Source: Paraburkholderia tropica
GTDB taxonomy: Bacteria > Pseudomonadota > Gammaproteobacteria > Burkholderiales > Burkholderiaceae
Length of the DNA: 64,000 nt
NCBI RefSeq assembly: GCF_900109265.1
Contig: NZ_FNZM01000008.1
Location: 124,001-188,000, forward strand
Direction of reading: 5' to 3'
A model generated the notes under the pieces. The model did no database searches. It saw only the letters and a list, made by a program, of their open reading frames with translations, and was not told the DNA's origin. Every line of letters begins with the position of its first letter. Position 1 is the stretch's first letter. Position numbers and translations under genes: made by a program. Below, in pieces: positions 26,638 to 36,449 of this stretch.

Positions 26638-26683
26638 CAAAGCGTCTCGATACTGTACAAATATACAGTATCGAGACGCTTTG
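26638..26683. promoter_or_regulatory. 46-bp palindrome containing a perfect LexA (SOS) box
   Basis: Twenty-base perfect arms (26638-26657 and 26664-26683) with a six-base centre. Within it CTGTACAAATATACAG (26653-26668) is an exact CTGT-N8-ACAG LexA operator. On the minus strand the second arm is followed by TTTTTG, so the same element can form a terminator hairpin for the upstream lrp-type gene while acting as the operator of the radical SAM gene. Confidence 0.82.
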
Positions 26684-26738
26684 TCGAGTGCGAAAAACGG
26701 GGCGGAGTTGGTTGCCAGAACCCGACGCTTGAGCCGGA

Positions 26739-27227
26739 CTACTCGCCCACCGCGATCGTCAGCGTCTCCTTGATCTCTTCCATCACCACATAGCTCTTCG
26801 ACTGCACCGCGCCCGGCAGTTGCAGCAGGATGTCGCCGAGCAGCTTGCGGTAGTCCGCCATTTCGCCGATGCGCGCCTTGATCAGATAGTCGAAGTCGCC
26901 CGACACCAGATGGCATTCGAGCACCTCGGGAATCTTCTGCACCTCGCGGCGGAACTGATCGAACATGTTGCCGCTCTTGTGGTCGAGCGTGATCTCCACG
27001 AACACCAGCAGCGCCGCGCCGAGCACGTTCGGATTGACGCGCGCGTAGTAGCCCGTGATGACGCCGTCTCGCTCCATGCGCTTGACCCGCTCGATGCACG
27101 GCGTGACCGACAGCCCGACCTGCTCGGCGAGGTCTTTCATGGCCATGCGGCCGTCCTGCTGAAGCAGCTTGAGGATGCGGTGATCGAGCCGGTCGAGTGC
27201 GCGGACCGGCTGACGCTGCGTTCTCAT
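26739..27227 (-). CDS. Lrp/AsnC family transcriptional regulator
   Basis: 162 residues: N-terminal winged helix-turn-helix (LDRLDHRILKLLQQDGRMAMKDLAEQVGLSVTPCIERVKRMERDGVITGYYARVNP) and C-terminal RAM/ACT-like ligand domain (VFVEITLDHKSGNMFDQF...LVSGDFDYLIKARIG). Divergent from dadA, so a DadR-type amino-acid-responsive activator of D-amino-acid catabolism is the natural inference. The intervening 178 bp is AT-rich, as Lrp sites are. Confidence 0.92.
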   Translation of the reverse strand: MRTQRQPVRALDRLDHRILKLLQQDGRMAMKDLAEQVGLSVTPCIERVKRMERDGVITGYYARVNPNVLGAALLVFVEITLDHKSGNMFDQFRREVQKIPEVLECHLVSGDFDYLIKARIGEMADYRKLLGDILLQLPGAVQSKSYVVMEEIKETLTIAVGE

Positions 27228-27405
27228 GTTTTTTCCTGAAAATCAGATAAATACAATAACAAAACCTAGTCTTACAACAATAGCATAGTCGATATTACTG
27301 GCTACATCCGGATTTTCGTGCCATCCGCCCTGCCGCCGCTCAAAACGGCCCTGCGGCGCCCCGGCAAGACCGCGTAGCCCAAACAATTCTCTCTACGGAG
27401 CAGCT
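27228..27405. promoter_or_regulatory. AT-rich divergent promoter region of the lrp-type gene and dadA
   Basis: An AT-rich island (27228-27310, e.g. AAATCAGATAAATACAATAACAAAACC) in otherwise GC-rich DNA. Phased A/T runs are the usual target of Lrp-family octamers. No single operator sequence can be defined by eye. Confidence 0.6.
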
Positions 27406-28692
27406 ATGCGAGTCGTCGTGTTGGGCAGTGGTGTGGTCGGTGTGGCCAGCGCCTGGTATCTTGCCCGCGCGGGCCATGAAGTGACGGTGATCGACCGCGA
27501 GTCCGGTCCCGCGCTCGACACCAGTTTTGCGAACGCCGGCCAGATTTCGCCGGGCTATGCCGCGCCGTGGGCGGCGCCGGGCGTGCCGCTCAAGGCGATC
27601 AAGTGGATGTTCGAGAAGCACGCGCCGCTCGCCATCCGCCTCGACGGCACGAAGTTCCAGCTGCAATGGATGTGGCAGATGCTGCAGAACTGCACGGCCG
27701 GGCGCTACGCGCAGAACAAGGGCCGCATGGTGCGTCTGGCCGAATACAGCCGCGACTGCCTGCAGGCGCTGCGCGCCGACACCGGCATCCAGTACGAAGG
27801 CCGCACGGGCGGCACGCTGCAGGTGTTCCGCACGCAGCAGCAATTCGAAGGCGCGGCGAAGGACATCGCCGTGCTCAAGGACGCCAACGTGCCATACGAA
27901 CTTCTGAGCGCCGCCGAACTCGGCCGCGCCGAACCCGCGCTCGCCGCCGTCTCGCACAAGCTCACGGGCGGCCTTCGTCTGCCCGGCGACGAAACCGGCG
28001 ACTGCCAGCTGTTCACCACGCGCCTCGCCGCGATGGCCGCCGAACTCGGCGTGAAGTTCCGCTACAACACGCCGATCGACGGCCTCGCCGTGCAGGGCGA
28101 CCGCATCGCGGGCGTGCAATGCGGCAGCGAACTCGTGCGCGCCGACAGCTATGTGCTCGCGCTCGGCTCGTACTCCACGAAGATGCTCTCGGGTCTCATG
28201 AAGATTCCGGTGTATCCGCTCAAGGGTTATTCGATCACCGCGCCGATCGTCAACGCCGACGCCGCGCCGGTCTCCACCGTGCTCGACGAAACCTACAAGA
28301 TCGCGATCACGCGTTTCGACGACCGCATCCGCGTGGGCGGCATGGCGGAAATCGTCGGCTTCGACAAGTCGCTCAAGCAGGCGCGCCGCGAAACGCTCGA
28401 AATGTGCGTGAACGATCTGTTCCCCGGCGGCGGCGATACGGCTCAAGCCAGCTTCTGGACCGGTCTGCGCCCGATGACGCCGGACGGCACGCCCATCGTC
28501 GGCCGCACGCCGCTCTCGAACCTGTTCCTGAACACGGGACACGGCACGCTCGGCTGGACCATGTCGTGCGGCTCGGGCCAGTTGCTCGCCGACCTCATCT
28601 CCGGCAAGCAGCCCGCGATCAAGGCCGACGACCTCTCGGTCTATCGCTACCTCGGCGAACAGCACGGCACGCATCGCCCGGCTTACGCTTAA
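27406..28692 (+). CDS. dadA: D-amino acid dehydrogenase small subunit
   Basis: 428 residues. An FAD enzyme of the inner membrane that oxidises D-amino acids (mainly D-alanine) to keto acids. FAD-binding [32 protein letters not shown] at the N-terminus; [30 protein letters not shown] and the C-terminal [24 protein letters not shown] are DadA signatures. Length is normal. Regulated by the adjacent Lrp-type gene by inference. A catabolic alanine racemase gene (dadX) does not follow. Confidence 0.96.
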   Translation: MRVVVLGSGVVGVASAWYLARAGHEVTVIDRESGPALDTSFANAGQISPGYAAPWAAPGVPLKAIKWMFEKHAPLAIRLDGTKFQLQWMWQMLQNCTAGRYAQNKGRMVRLAEYSRDCLQALRADTGIQYEGRTGGTLQVFRTQQQFEGAAKDIAVLKDANVPYELLSAAELGRAEPALAAVSHKLTGGLRLPGDETGDCQLFTTRLAAMAAELGVKFRYNTPIDGLAVQGDRIAGVQCGSELVRADSYVLALGSYSTKMLSGLMKIPVYPLKGYSITAPIVNADAAPVSTVLDETYKIAITRFDDRIRVGGMAEIVGFDKSLKQARRETLEMCVNDLFPGGGDTAQASFWTGLRPMTPDGTPIVGRTPLSNLFLNTGHGTLGWTMSCGSGQLLADLISGKQPAIKADDLSVYRYLGEQHGTHRPAYA

Positions 28693-28720
28693 GGACTCGC
28701 CGCTTCGTTGAAGGCGGCAA

Positions 28721-28757
28721 AAAAACGGCGGCGCTCTGAAAAGAGGCCGCCGTTTTT
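28721..28757. terminator. bidirectional terminator after dadA
   Basis: Twelve-base arms AAAAACGGCGGC / GCCGCCGTTTTT with a 13-base loop, between convergent dadA and the acyl-CoA dehydrogenase gene. Confidence 0.88.
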
Positions 28758-28796
28758 CATACCCGCGCCGTAGATCGGCCGTAAATCAGCTGCAAA

Positions 28797-30584
28797 TCAG
28801 AACTGATCTTCCGGCAATGCCAGCACGCCCTCGTCGCCCTTCGCGTTGACGATACCCGCTTCGAGCGCCAGCGCGCGCGGCAACACCTGCTCCGCATAGC
28901 ACTGCGCCGTCGCGATCTTCGCGCCGTAGAACGCCGGATCGTGCGGCATGAGCCGTTGCGCGGCGAGCATCGCGCGCGCCATCTGCCAGCCGCCCAGCAC
29001 GACGCCCGCGAGCATCAGATACGGCACGCTGCCCGCGAACACCGCGTTCGGATCGCGCTTCGCATTCGTCAGCACGAAATCCACGGCCGACTCGAACGCA
29101 CCCCGCCCAAGCGCCAGATACTTCGCCATCGACTTGAACGCCCCGCCGTCCTGCGCGCCGAGTTCCGCGACCGTCTTGCCGATTTCGGCCGCCAGCGCCT
29201 TCGCCACCGCGCCGCCGTCGCGCAACGTCTTGCGTCCGATCAGATCGTTCGCCTGGATCGCGGTCGTGCCTTCGTAGATCGGCAGAATGCGCGCGTCGCG
29301 ATAGAACTGCGCCGCGCCCGTCTCCTCGATGAAACCCATGCCGCCGTGAACCTGCACGCCGAGGCTCGTCACCTCGATCGACGACTCGGTACTCCAGCCC
29401 TTCACGATCGGCACGAGATATTCGTAGACGGCCTGATGACGCGCGCGCGCCGCGGCATCGGGATCGCGATGCGCGCGGTCGCTCTCGCCCGCCGCCGCGT
29501 AAGCGAGCGCGCGCGCCGCCTCGGTGAGCGCGCGCATGGTGCCGAGCATGCGCCGCACGTCCGGATGATGCACGATGGTGACCGCCGCCTTCGACGAGCC
29601 ATCGACGGGCCGACTCTGCACGCGCTCCTTCGCATAGCCGAGCGCCTTCTGATACGCGCGCTCCGAAATCGCCACGCCCTGCATGCCCACCGCGAATCGC
29701 GCGGCGTTCATCATGATGAACATGTACTCCAGCCCGCGATTTTCCTCGCCGATCAATTCGCCGATCGCGCCGCCCTGATCGCCGTATTGCAGCACCGCCG
29801 TCGGGCTCGCCTTGATGCCGAGCTTGTGCTCGATCGACACGCACTGCACGTCGTTGCGCGCGCCCGATGAACCATCCGCGTTGACGAGAAACTTCGGCAC
29901 GATAAAGAGCGAAATGCCCTTCACGCCTTCGGGCGCGTCGGGCGTGCGCGCGAGCACGAGATGGACGATGTTCTCCGCCATGTCGTGCTCGCCCCAGGTG
30001 ATGAAAATCTTGGTGCCGAACAGCTTGTACGTGCCGTCGCCCTGCGGCTCGGCGCGCGTGCGCACGGCGGCGAGATCGGAGCCCGCCTGCGGCTCGGTGA
30101 GGTTCATCGTGCCGGTCCACTCGCCCGAAATGAGCTTCGGCACGTAGCGCTGCTTCTGCGCCTCGCTGCCCGCCGTGAGCAGCGCCTCGATCGCGCCATC
30201 GGTCAGCAGCGGACACAGCGCGAACGAGAGATTCGCCGAGTTGAGCATCTCCACGCACGGCGTGCCGACGAGCTTGGGCAAACCCTGTCCTTCGTATTCC
30301 TGAGGATGCTGCACGCCTTGCCAGCCGCCCGCCACGTAGTGACGAAACGCCTCGGCGAAGCCGGGCGACGCGTGCACTTCGCCGTCGTCCCAGTGACTCG
30401 GATGGCGATCGCCTTCGGCATTCAGCGGCGCGAGCACTTCGCCACAGAGCTTCGCGGCTTCGTGCAGCACGGCTTCGACGGTCTCGGGCGTGGCGTCCTC
30501 GCCGCCGGGCAGCGCGGCGATCTCGTCGAGTCCGGCCAGCTCCTTCATCACGAACAGCATGTCGCGTATCGGTGCGTCGTACAT
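28797..30584 (-). CDS. acyl-CoA dehydrogenase with C-terminal extension domain
   Basis: 595 residues from the ATG at 30584 (GGGGGAG just upstream). FAD-dependent alpha-beta dehydrogenation of acyl-CoA. Flavin/substrate motif TMNLTEPQAGSDLAAVRTRA, catalytic Glu in LPIYEGTTAIQANDLIGRK, and a C-terminal ~110-residue domain of the AidB/DmdC-type long acyl-CoA dehydrogenases. It lies just after etfBA, the electron acceptor, on the same strand, separated by a terminator-like hairpin. Substrate chain type cannot be read from the sequence; DmdC-like 3-methylmercaptopropionyl-CoA is one possibility. Confidence 0.93.
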   Translation of the reverse strand: MYDAPIRDMLFVMKELAGLDEIAALPGGEDATPETVEAVLHEAAKLCGEVLAPLNAEGDRHPSHWDDGEVHASPGFAEAFRHYVAGGWQGVQHPQEYEGQGLPKLVGTPCVEMLNSANLSFALCPLLTDGAIEALLTAGSEAQKQRYVPKLISGEWTGTMNLTEPQAGSDLAAVRTRAEPQGDGTYKLFGTKIFITWGEHDMAENIVHLVLARTPDAPEGVKGISLFIVPKFLVNADGSSGARNDVQCVSIEHKLGIKASPTAVLQYGDQGGAIGELIGEENRGLEYMFIMMNAARFAVGMQGVAISERAYQKALGYAKERVQSRPVDGSSKAAVTIVHHPDVRRMLGTMRALTEAARALAYAAAGESDRAHRDPDAAARARHQAVYEYLVPIVKGWSTESSIEVTSLGVQVHGGMGFIEETGAAQFYRDARILPIYEGTTAIQANDLIGRKTLRDGGAVAKALAAEIGKTVAELGAQDGGAFKSMAKYLALGRGAFESAVDFVLTNAKRDPNAVFAGSVPYLMLAGVVLGGWQMARAMLAAQRLMPHDPAFYGAKIATAQCYAEQVLPRALALEAGIVNAKGDEGVLALPEDQF

Positions 30585-30617
30585 GTCAGTCTCCCCCTTC
30601 ATCCGCTGATGAACGAA

Positions 30618-30644
30618 AAAAGGGGCGCACGCGGCGCCCCTTTT
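30618..30644 (-). terminator. terminator after etfA
   Basis: AAAAGGGGCGC / GCGCCCCTTTT with loop ACGCG. On the minus strand it is followed by TTTTTTCG. It separates etfBA from the acyl-CoA dehydrogenase gene, which may therefore use its own promoter or readthrough. Confidence 0.78.
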
Positions 30645-30702
30645 CTGTGTCAGACGTCATGCGATGCAGGCGTCTGTGATTCGCATCGGTAATTCGCGAT
30701 GC

Positions 30703-31647
30703 TTAGCCGAGCTCGTTGACGAGTTCCGGCACGACCGTGAACAGATCGCCGACGAGGCCGTAATCGGCCACGCTGAAGATCGGTGCTTCTTCGTCCTTGT
30801 TGATCGCGACGATGGTCTTCGAGTCCTTCATGCCGGCCAGATGCTGGATCGCACCCGAAATGCCGACCGCAATGTAAAGCTGCGGCGCGACGATCTTGCC
30901 GGTCTGACCGACCTGATAATCGTTCGGCACATAGCCTGCGTCGACCGCGGCGCGCGAGGCGCCGAGCGCGGCGTTCAGCTTGTCGGCGAGCGGCTCCAGC
31001 ACCTTCGTGTAGTTCTCGCCGCTGCCCAGACCGCGGCCGCCCGAGACGATGATCTTCGCGCTCGTGAGTTCCGGACGGTCGAGCTTCGTGACTTCACGGC
31101 CGACGAATTGCGCCTTGCCGTTGTCCGCTGCCGCGTCGATCTTCTCGACCGGCGCGCTGCCGCCTTCGGCTGCGACCGGATCGAACGCCGTCGTACGCAC
31201 CGTGATGACCTTGACCGGATCGGCCGACTGCACCGTGGCGATCGCGTTGCCCGCGTAGATCGGACGCTCGAACGTGTCGGCGCTGTCGACGGCCGTGATG
31301 TCCGAGATCTGCGCGACGTCGAGCTTCGCGGCGATGCGCGGCGTGACGTTCTTACCCGCTGCCGTCGCCGGAGCGAGGATGTGCGAGTAATTCTTCGCGA
31401 TCGACAGCACCGTGGCTTCGACGTTTTCCGCGAGACCCTGTGCGAGCTGCGGCGCGTCGGCCAGAATGACCTTCGCGACGCCCGCGATCTTCGCTGCGGC
31501 ATCGGCAGCCGCTTGCGCGTTGTGGCCCGCGACCAGCACGTGCACGTCGCCGCCAATCTTCTGTGCAGCCGACACCGCGTTCAGCGTCGCGGCCTTGATC
31601 GACTGATTGTCGTGTTCAGCGATTACCAGATTAACCAGATTCGTCAT
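30703..31647 (-). CDS. etfA: electron transfer flavoprotein alpha subunit
   Basis: 314 residues. Carries electrons from acyl-CoA dehydrogenases to ETF-ubiquinone oxidoreductase. C-terminal FAD domain visible in [93 protein letters not shown] region. GAGGAGCGAG precedes the start. Thirteen bases after etfB. Confidence 0.97.
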   Translation of the reverse strand: MTNLVNLVIAEHDNQSIKAATLNAVSAAQKIGGDVHVLVAGHNAQAAADAAAKIAGVAKVILADAPQLAQGLAENVEATVLSIAKNYSHILAPATAAGKNVTPRIAAKLDVAQISDITAVDSADTFERPIYAGNAIATVQSADPVKVITVRTTAFDPVAAEGGSAPVEKIDAAADNGKAQFVGREVTKLDRPELTSAKIIVSGGRGLGSGENYTKVLEPLADKLNAALGASRAAVDAGYVPNDYQVGQTGKIVAPQLYIAVGISGAIQHLAGMKDSKTIVAINKDEEAPIFSVADYGLVGDLFTVVPELVNELG

Positions 31648-31660
31648 TTTTTCTCGCTCC

Positions 31661-32410
31661 TCACAGCACCTTGGCTTCGGTCTTCAGCTTCTCGACCAGC
31701 GTCTTCACGTCGGCGACCTTCACGCCGGCGCTGCGCTTGGGCGGCTCCGAAACCTTCAGCGTCTTCAGACGCGGCGTCACATCCACGCCGAGATCTTCCG
31801 GCTTGATCGTTTCCAGCGGCTTCTTCTTCGCCTTCATGATGTTCGGCAGCGTGACGTAGCGCGGCTCGTTCAGGCGCAGGTCCGTCGTGACCACCGCGGG
31901 CAGCGCGAGCGACAGCGTTTCCGCGCCGCCGTCGACTTCACGCGCGACCGTGGCACGGCCGTCGGCGACCGTGATCTTCGAGGCGAAGGTCGCTTGCGGC
32001 AGGTCCGCCAGCGCCGCGAGCATCTGGCCCGTCTGGTTCGAATCGTCGTCGATGGCCTGCTTGCCGAGGATGACGAGTTGCGGCTGTTCCTTGTCGACGA
32101 GCGCCTTGAGCAGCTTCGCGACAGCCAGCGGCTGAAGGTCTTCGTTCGACTCGATCAGGATCGCGCGGTCGGCGCCGATCGCCAGCGCCGTGCGCAGCGT
32201 TTCCTGCGCTTGCGCGACGCCTGCGGACACAGCGATCACTTCGGTCGCGACACCCGCTTCCTTCAGACGAACGGCCTCTTCGACGGCGATTTCGTCGAAC
32301 GGGTTCATCGACATTTTCACGTTGGCAATGTCGACGCCCGTGCCGTCCGACTTCACACGAACCTTCACGTTGTAATCGACTACGCGTTTGACAGGCACAA
32401 GGACTTTCAT
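31661..32410 (-). CDS. etfB: electron transfer flavoprotein beta subunit
   Basis: 249 residues with the AMP-binding beta-subunit signature [20 protein letters not shown] and the [16 protein letters not shown] segment. The Lys/Leu-rich recognition loop partner for dehydrogenases is in [26 protein letters not shown]. Forms an operon with etfA. Confidence 0.97.
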   Translation of the reverse strand: MKVLVPVKRVVDYNVKVRVKSDGTGVDIANVKMSMNPFDEIAVEEAVRLKEAGVATEVIAVSAGVAQAQETLRTALAIGADRAILIESNEDLQPLAVAKLLKALVDKEQPQLVILGKQAIDDDSNQTGQMLAALADLPQATFASKITVADGRATVAREVDGGAETLSLALPAVVTTDLRLNEPRYVTLPNIMKAKKKPLETIKPEDLGVDVTPRLKTLKVSEPPKRSAGVKVADVKTLVEKLKTEAKVL

Positions 32411-32590
32411 TCACATGCTCCGAAGTTACGAATACGTCAACCTGGCGGACATTATAGCGATAGCCCCGAAGGACGCCGCTCGCCGCCAGCATTTTTCCCG
32501 CACGATCCGCTGTCTGCGCGCTGCCTGCACGGCGCGGCCGGCAGTCGCGAATATCGCTAGCGAACGATCGTGCGATTTTATGTCGGAAAA

Positions 32591-32613
32591 AACCCGGGCT
32601 TCAAGCCCGGGTT
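32591..32613 (-). terminator. terminator after the metNIQ operon
   Basis: AACCCGGGCT-TCA-AGCCCGGGTT hairpin with TTTTTTCC downstream on the minus strand, just past the metQ stop. Confidence 0.85.
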
Positions 32614-32650
32614 CCGACTGAATTCTCTATCTAATCCGTCTACCCGGGGC

Positions 32651-33460
32651 TTACCACGACGCGATCACCGCGCCGCCGAACTTCTGTTCGATGTACTGCT
32701 TCACCTCCGGCGAGTGATACGCCGCCACCAGTTTCGCCGCCCACGGCTTGTTGCGATCGGCCTCGCGGATCGCCAGCACGTTCACGTACGGGCCTTTCGG
32801 GTCCTCGATCGCGATCGCGTCGGCCTTCGGCTTGAGCCCCGCTTCCATCGCGAAGTTCGTGTTGATCGCGGCGGCGTCCACGTCGTCGAGCGAACGCGGA
32901 ATCTGCGCCGCGTCCAGTTCCACGATCTTCAGCTTCCTGGGGTTATCCACGATGTCGAGCGGCGTGGCCTTCAAACCCGCGCTCTCGCGCAGCTTGATAA
33001 GGCCCTGCTTTTGCAGCAGCAACAGCGCGCGCCCGCCATTGGTCGGATCGTTCGGGACCGCAATCCGCGCGCCCGGCTTCAGCTCCGCGAGCGTCTTCAC
33101 CTTCTTCGAGTAGATGCCCATCGGGAACGTGACCGTGTCGGCGAGCTTCACGAGCTTGTAGCCGCGGTCCTTCACCTGCGCATCGAGATATGGCTGATGC
33201 TGGTAGCTGTTCGCATCGAGATCGCCGCCCGCGAGCGCCGCATTCGGCTGCACGTAGTCCGAAAACTCCACGATCTTGATCGTCAGGCCGTTCTTCGCGG
33301 CCACGCGCTTGACCACTTCCATCACCTGCTCGTGCGGGCCGCCGGTGACGCCCACCTTGATGGTTTCGTCAGCGTGCGCCGCGAGCGGCGCGCACAGCGG
33401 AGCGATCAGCGTTGCCGCGCCGAGCGCGCTCGCCAGCCGGATCATGATGCGTCGTTGCAT
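32651..33460 (-). CDS. metQ: MetQ/NlpA family methionine-binding protein
   Basis: 269 residues from the ATG at 33460 (AGG seven bases upstream; a TTG two codons earlier is poorer). Signal peptide ends near LAAHADETIKVGV. NlpA-family signatures TIKVGVTGGPHEQVMEVVKRVA and YVQPNAALAGGDLDANSYQHQPYLDAQV follow. Unlike E. coli MetQ there is no lipobox Cys at the cleavage site, so it is predicted to be a soluble periplasmic protein. Part of metNIQ. Confidence 0.93.
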   Translation of the reverse strand: MQRRIMIRLASALGAATLIAPLCAPLAAHADETIKVGVTGGPHEQVMEVVKRVAAKNGLTIKIVEFSDYVQPNAALAGGDLDANSYQHQPYLDAQVKDRGYKLVKLADTVTFPMGIYSKKVKTLAELKPGARIAVPNDPTNGGRALLLLQKQGLIKLRESAGLKATPLDIVDNPRKLKIVELDAAQIPRSLDDVDAAAINTNFAMEAGLKPKADAIAIEDPKGPYVNVLAIREADRNKPWAAKLVAAYHSPEVKQYIEQKFGGAVIASW

Positions 33461-33566
33461 GGCCAAACCTTTGTCTCGTGGAAGTGGATCGACGAGCCGC
33501 GAGCAAGCATGTCGCGCGCGGCCGGGCGACGGTTACCGCCGGTTTTGAGGCTTACTTACTTGTGGC

Positions 33567-34220
33567 TCATTTATGGCTCAAGCGTCGCACGAGCCAGTCG
33601 CCGAACGACTGCACGAGCTGCACGAACACGATCAGCACGACCACCACGAGCAGCATCACTTCGGGTTCGAAGCGCTGATAGCCGTAGCGGATGCCCAGGT
33701 CGCCCAGACCGCCGCCGCCGATCGCGCCCGCCATCGCCGAATAGCCGACGAGCGAGATGAACGTGATCGTGAGACCCGCCACCACGCCGGGCAGCGACTC
33801 GGGCAGCAGCACCTTGAAGACGATCTGGCGCGTGCTCGCGCCCATCGACAGCGCGGCTTCGATCAGCCCGCGATCGACTTCGCGCAGCGCGGTTTCCACC
33901 AGACGCGCGATGAACGGCGCGGCCGAAATGGTCAGCGGGACGATGGCGGCCGCCGTGCCGATCGACGAGCCCACCACGACGCGCGTGAACGGAATCACGG
34001 CCACCAGCAGGATGATGAACGGCGTCGAGCGCACCGCGTTGACGACCACGCCCATCGCGCGATTGACGGCGAGGTTCTGCAGCACGCCGTTGCGGTCGGT
34101 CAGATAGAGCAGCACGCCGAGCGGCAGGCCGATGGCCGCGCCAACCAGTCCGGAAATGCCCACCATGATGAGCGTCTCCCAGAACGACTGGACGAACATA
34201 TCGAACATTTCACTCCACAT
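33567..34220 (-). CDS. metI: methionine ABC transporter permease
   Basis: 217 residues with about five hydrophobic helices. The EAA-type cytoplasmic loop is [37 protein letters not shown]. It overlaps metN by 11 bp. Moves D/L-methionine across the inner membrane together with MetN and MetQ. Confidence 0.95.
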   Translation of the reverse strand: MWSEMFDMFVQSFWETLIMVGISGLVGAAIGLPLGVLLYLTDRNGVLQNLAVNRAMGVVVNAVRSTPFIILLVAVIPFTRVVVGSSIGTAAAIVPLTISAAPFIARLVETALREVDRGLIEAALSMGASTRQIVFKVLLPESLPGVVAGLTITFISLVGYSAMAGAIGGGGLGDLGIRYGYQRFEPEVMLLVVVVLIVFVQLVQSFGDWLVRRLSHK

Positions 34221-35244
34221 GGGACAGCTCCTCCACCACCACGCCCTGCTCGCGCAGCCACGTAATCGCCTGCGCGACCTTCACCGGATCGCCGCCCGCG
34301 AGCACCGCGAGCGAGCCGAACGCCTGCCCCTGGATCTCGTCGATCTGGCCATGCAGGATGTTGAAATCGAGTTCGAAGCGGCGGATCGTTTCCGACAGCA
34401 CCGGCTGATCGACGCCCGTGCCCGTGAAAGCGAGGCGCAGCAGATGCGCGTTGCCCTTCGCGAGACGCTCGGTCACGCGCGCCTTGAGCGCGGGCGGCAA
34501 TTCCTGCGCGATCACGTCGCCGAGCAGCGCGCGCGTGACTTCGTGACGCGGTTGCAGGAACACGTCGATCACGGGACCGCTTTCCACCACGCGGCCCGCG
34601 TCGAGCACGGCCACGCGGTCGCAGACCTGTTTGATCACTTCCATCTGGTGCGTGATCATCACGACCGTGAGCTTGAGCTCGCGATTGATCTTGCGCAGCA
34701 GGTCGAGAATCGCGCGCGTGGTTTCGGGGTCGAGCGCGGAGGTGGCTTCGTCGGAAAGCAGCACTTTCGGCTTGCTCGCCAGCGCGCGCGCGATGCCCAC
34801 GCGCTGCTTCTGGCCGCCGCTGATCTGCGACGGATAACGGTCTTTCTGCGCCGTGAGGCCGACGAGTTCGAGCAACGGCAGGACCGTCGCCTCGATGTCG
34901 GCGCGCTTCATGCCCGCGAGTTCGAGCGGCAGCGCCACGTTGTCGAACACCGTGCGCGACGAAAGCAGGTTGAAGTGCTGGAAAATCATGCCGATCTCGC
35001 GGCGCGCCTCGCGCAGTTGCGCGTTCGGCAGCGACGTGAGCGTGCGGCCGTTGACGACGATGTCGCCCTCGGTCGGCCGCGTCAGCAGGTTGATGGTGCG
35101 CACGAGCGTGCTCTTGCCCGCCCCGCTGCGGCCGATAATGCCGAAGACCTCGCCCTGCGGAATCGTCAGATTGACGTTGTGCAGCGCTTCGATCCAGCCT
35201 TGTGGGCCCGCGAAGCGCTGGGAAACGTTTCGAATTTCGATCAT
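34210..35244 (-). CDS. metN: methionine ABC transporter ATP-binding protein
   Basis: 344 residues. Walker [11 protein letters not shown]-loop, signature [15 protein letters not shown], Walker [14 protein letters not shown]. The C-terminal ~100 residues form the NIL (ACT-like) domain that senses internal methionine ([27 protein letters not shown]). First gene of metNIQ. Confidence 0.96.
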   Translation of the reverse strand: MIEIRNVSQRFAGPQGWIEALHNVNLTIPQGEVFGIIGRSGAGKSTLVRTINLLTRPTEGDIVVNGRTLTSLPNAQLREARREIGMIFQHFNLLSSRTVFDNVALPLELAGMKRADIEATVLPLLELVGLTAQKDRYPSQISGGQKQRVGIARALASKPKVLLSDEATSALDPETTRAILDLLRKINRELKLTVVMITHQMEVIKQVCDRVAVLDAGRVVESGPVIDVFLQPRHEVTRALLGDVIAQELPPALKARVTERLAKGNAHLLRLAFTGTGVDQPVLSETIRRFELDFNILHGQIDEIQGQAFGSLAVLAGGDPVKVAQAITWLREQGVVVEELSHVE

Positions 35245-35405
35245 GGAAAAAACGAAACGGCGGGCGTGCCGCGCGCCGCCCGTGCACGCGACCCTATGGA
35301 TCGCCTGTACGCGTCGCGCCGGCAGACAGCCGCCGTTTGCTGGTCTGGAGTCAACTTGACATTTTACCCTGGCGAGCCAAATTCCTTTTAATAATCCATT
35401 TCGAT

Positions 35406-35423
35406 AAATTCATTACTGAATTT
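35406..35423. promoter_or_regulatory. perfect inverted repeat AAATTCA-TTAC-TGAATTT upstream of metN
   Basis: Seven-base arms with four-base spacer in an AT-rich stretch (about 35350-35435) between divergent metN and the hydrolase gene. The form suits a dimeric repressor or a LysR-type protein such as MetR or CysB. Which one binds cannot be told. Confidence 0.45.
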
Positions 35424-35525
35424 CATTAGAGTCCCGGCGCGGCAAAAAGCACAGAAAGCCCGATGAAACCGCGGCTACACTCTGCCGTCAGACAAAAACT
35501 TACAACGACGAGAGAGACAGCGCAG

Positions 35526-36422
35526 ATGGAGACGACCCAGCCGATCAACGCCGCGCAAGCCACGGCGCGCCTGCCCGACACGGTGACGCTGCGCACCCAC
35601 GACGGCGCCGAACTGCCGCTCTACGCCTGGCGCACGCGCGGCACGCCGCCGCGCGCCGCCATCGCGCTGATTCACGGCCTCGCCGAACATGCGCAGCGCT
35701 ATGCCGCGCTCGCGGCGCGCCTGAATGCCGCGGGCATCGATGTCTATACGATCGACCTGCGCGGTCACGGACGCGCGAGCGGCCGGCGCGCCTGGATCAA
35801 CTGCTTCGACGAATATCTGGACGACGCTCACGCGCTGATCGCGCACGCGGGCGCGCAATGCGCCGCGCGCCGCACGCCGCTCTTTCTGATGGGCCACAGC
35901 ATGGGCGGCGCGATCGCCGCGCTCTATGCGATCGAGCGCGCGCCGCAAGGCGGCGTGCCGCTCGCGGGGCTGCTGTTGTCGAGCGCCGCGCTCGCGCCCG
36001 GCCGCGACGTGCCGCAGTGGATGATCGCTGCGAGCCGCGTGATGAGCGCCGTCTGGCCGCGTTTTCCGGCGATGAAGATCGATGCCGCCCTGCTCGCGCG
36101 CGACGCCGCCGTGGTGCAGGCCAATCGCGCCGATCCGCTCGTGCATCACGGCGCGATTCCGGCGCGCACGGGCGCGGAGCTACTGGAAGCGATGAAGCGC
36201 ATCGAAGCGGGCCGCGCGCAGTTGCGCCTGCCCGTGCTGATCTGGCACGGCACCGAAGACAAGCTCACGGAACCCGACGGCAGCCGCGCCTTCGGCGCGC
36301 ACGTGGGGTCGCCGGACCGCACGCTCACGCTCTACGAAGGCAGCTATCACGAAACGCTCAACGATCTGGATCGCGAGCGCGTGATCGCGTCGATGCTGGA
36401 ATGGATCGAACGCCATTGCTGA
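35526..36422 (+). CDS. alpha/beta hydrolase, monoacylglycerol lipase-like
   Basis: 298 residues from the ATG at 35526; an earlier in-frame ATG (35463) would add a basic 21-residue leader. Oxyanion region IALIHGLAEHAQRY, DLRGHGRASG, nucleophile elbow GHSMGG, acid Asp in LIWHGTEDKLTEPDGS and His in GSYHETLND. The family hydrolyses monoacylglycerols or lysophospholipids. Predicted cytosolic. Confidence 0.9.
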   Translation: METTQPINAAQATARLPDTVTLRTHDGAELPLYAWRTRGTPPRAAIALIHGLAEHAQRYAALAARLNAAGIDVYTIDLRGHGRASGRRAWINCFDEYLDDAHALIAHAGAQCAARRTPLFLMGHSMGGAIAALYAIERAPQGGVPLAGLLLSSAALAPGRDVPQWMIAASRVMSAVWPRFPAMKIDAALLARDAAVVQANRADPLVHHGAIPARTGAELLEAMKRIEAGRAQLRLPVLIWHGTEDKLTEPDGSRAFGAHVGSPDRTLTLYEGSYHETLNDLDRERVIASMLEWIERHC

Positions 36423-36449
36423 GGCGACGCTCGACTTTGACGTTCGACC

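Noticed and set aside
35245..35525. SAM riboswitch upstream of metN
   Set aside because: No recognisable SAM-type conserved core or terminator/antiterminator pair. Only the AT-rich dyad at 35406 stands out.
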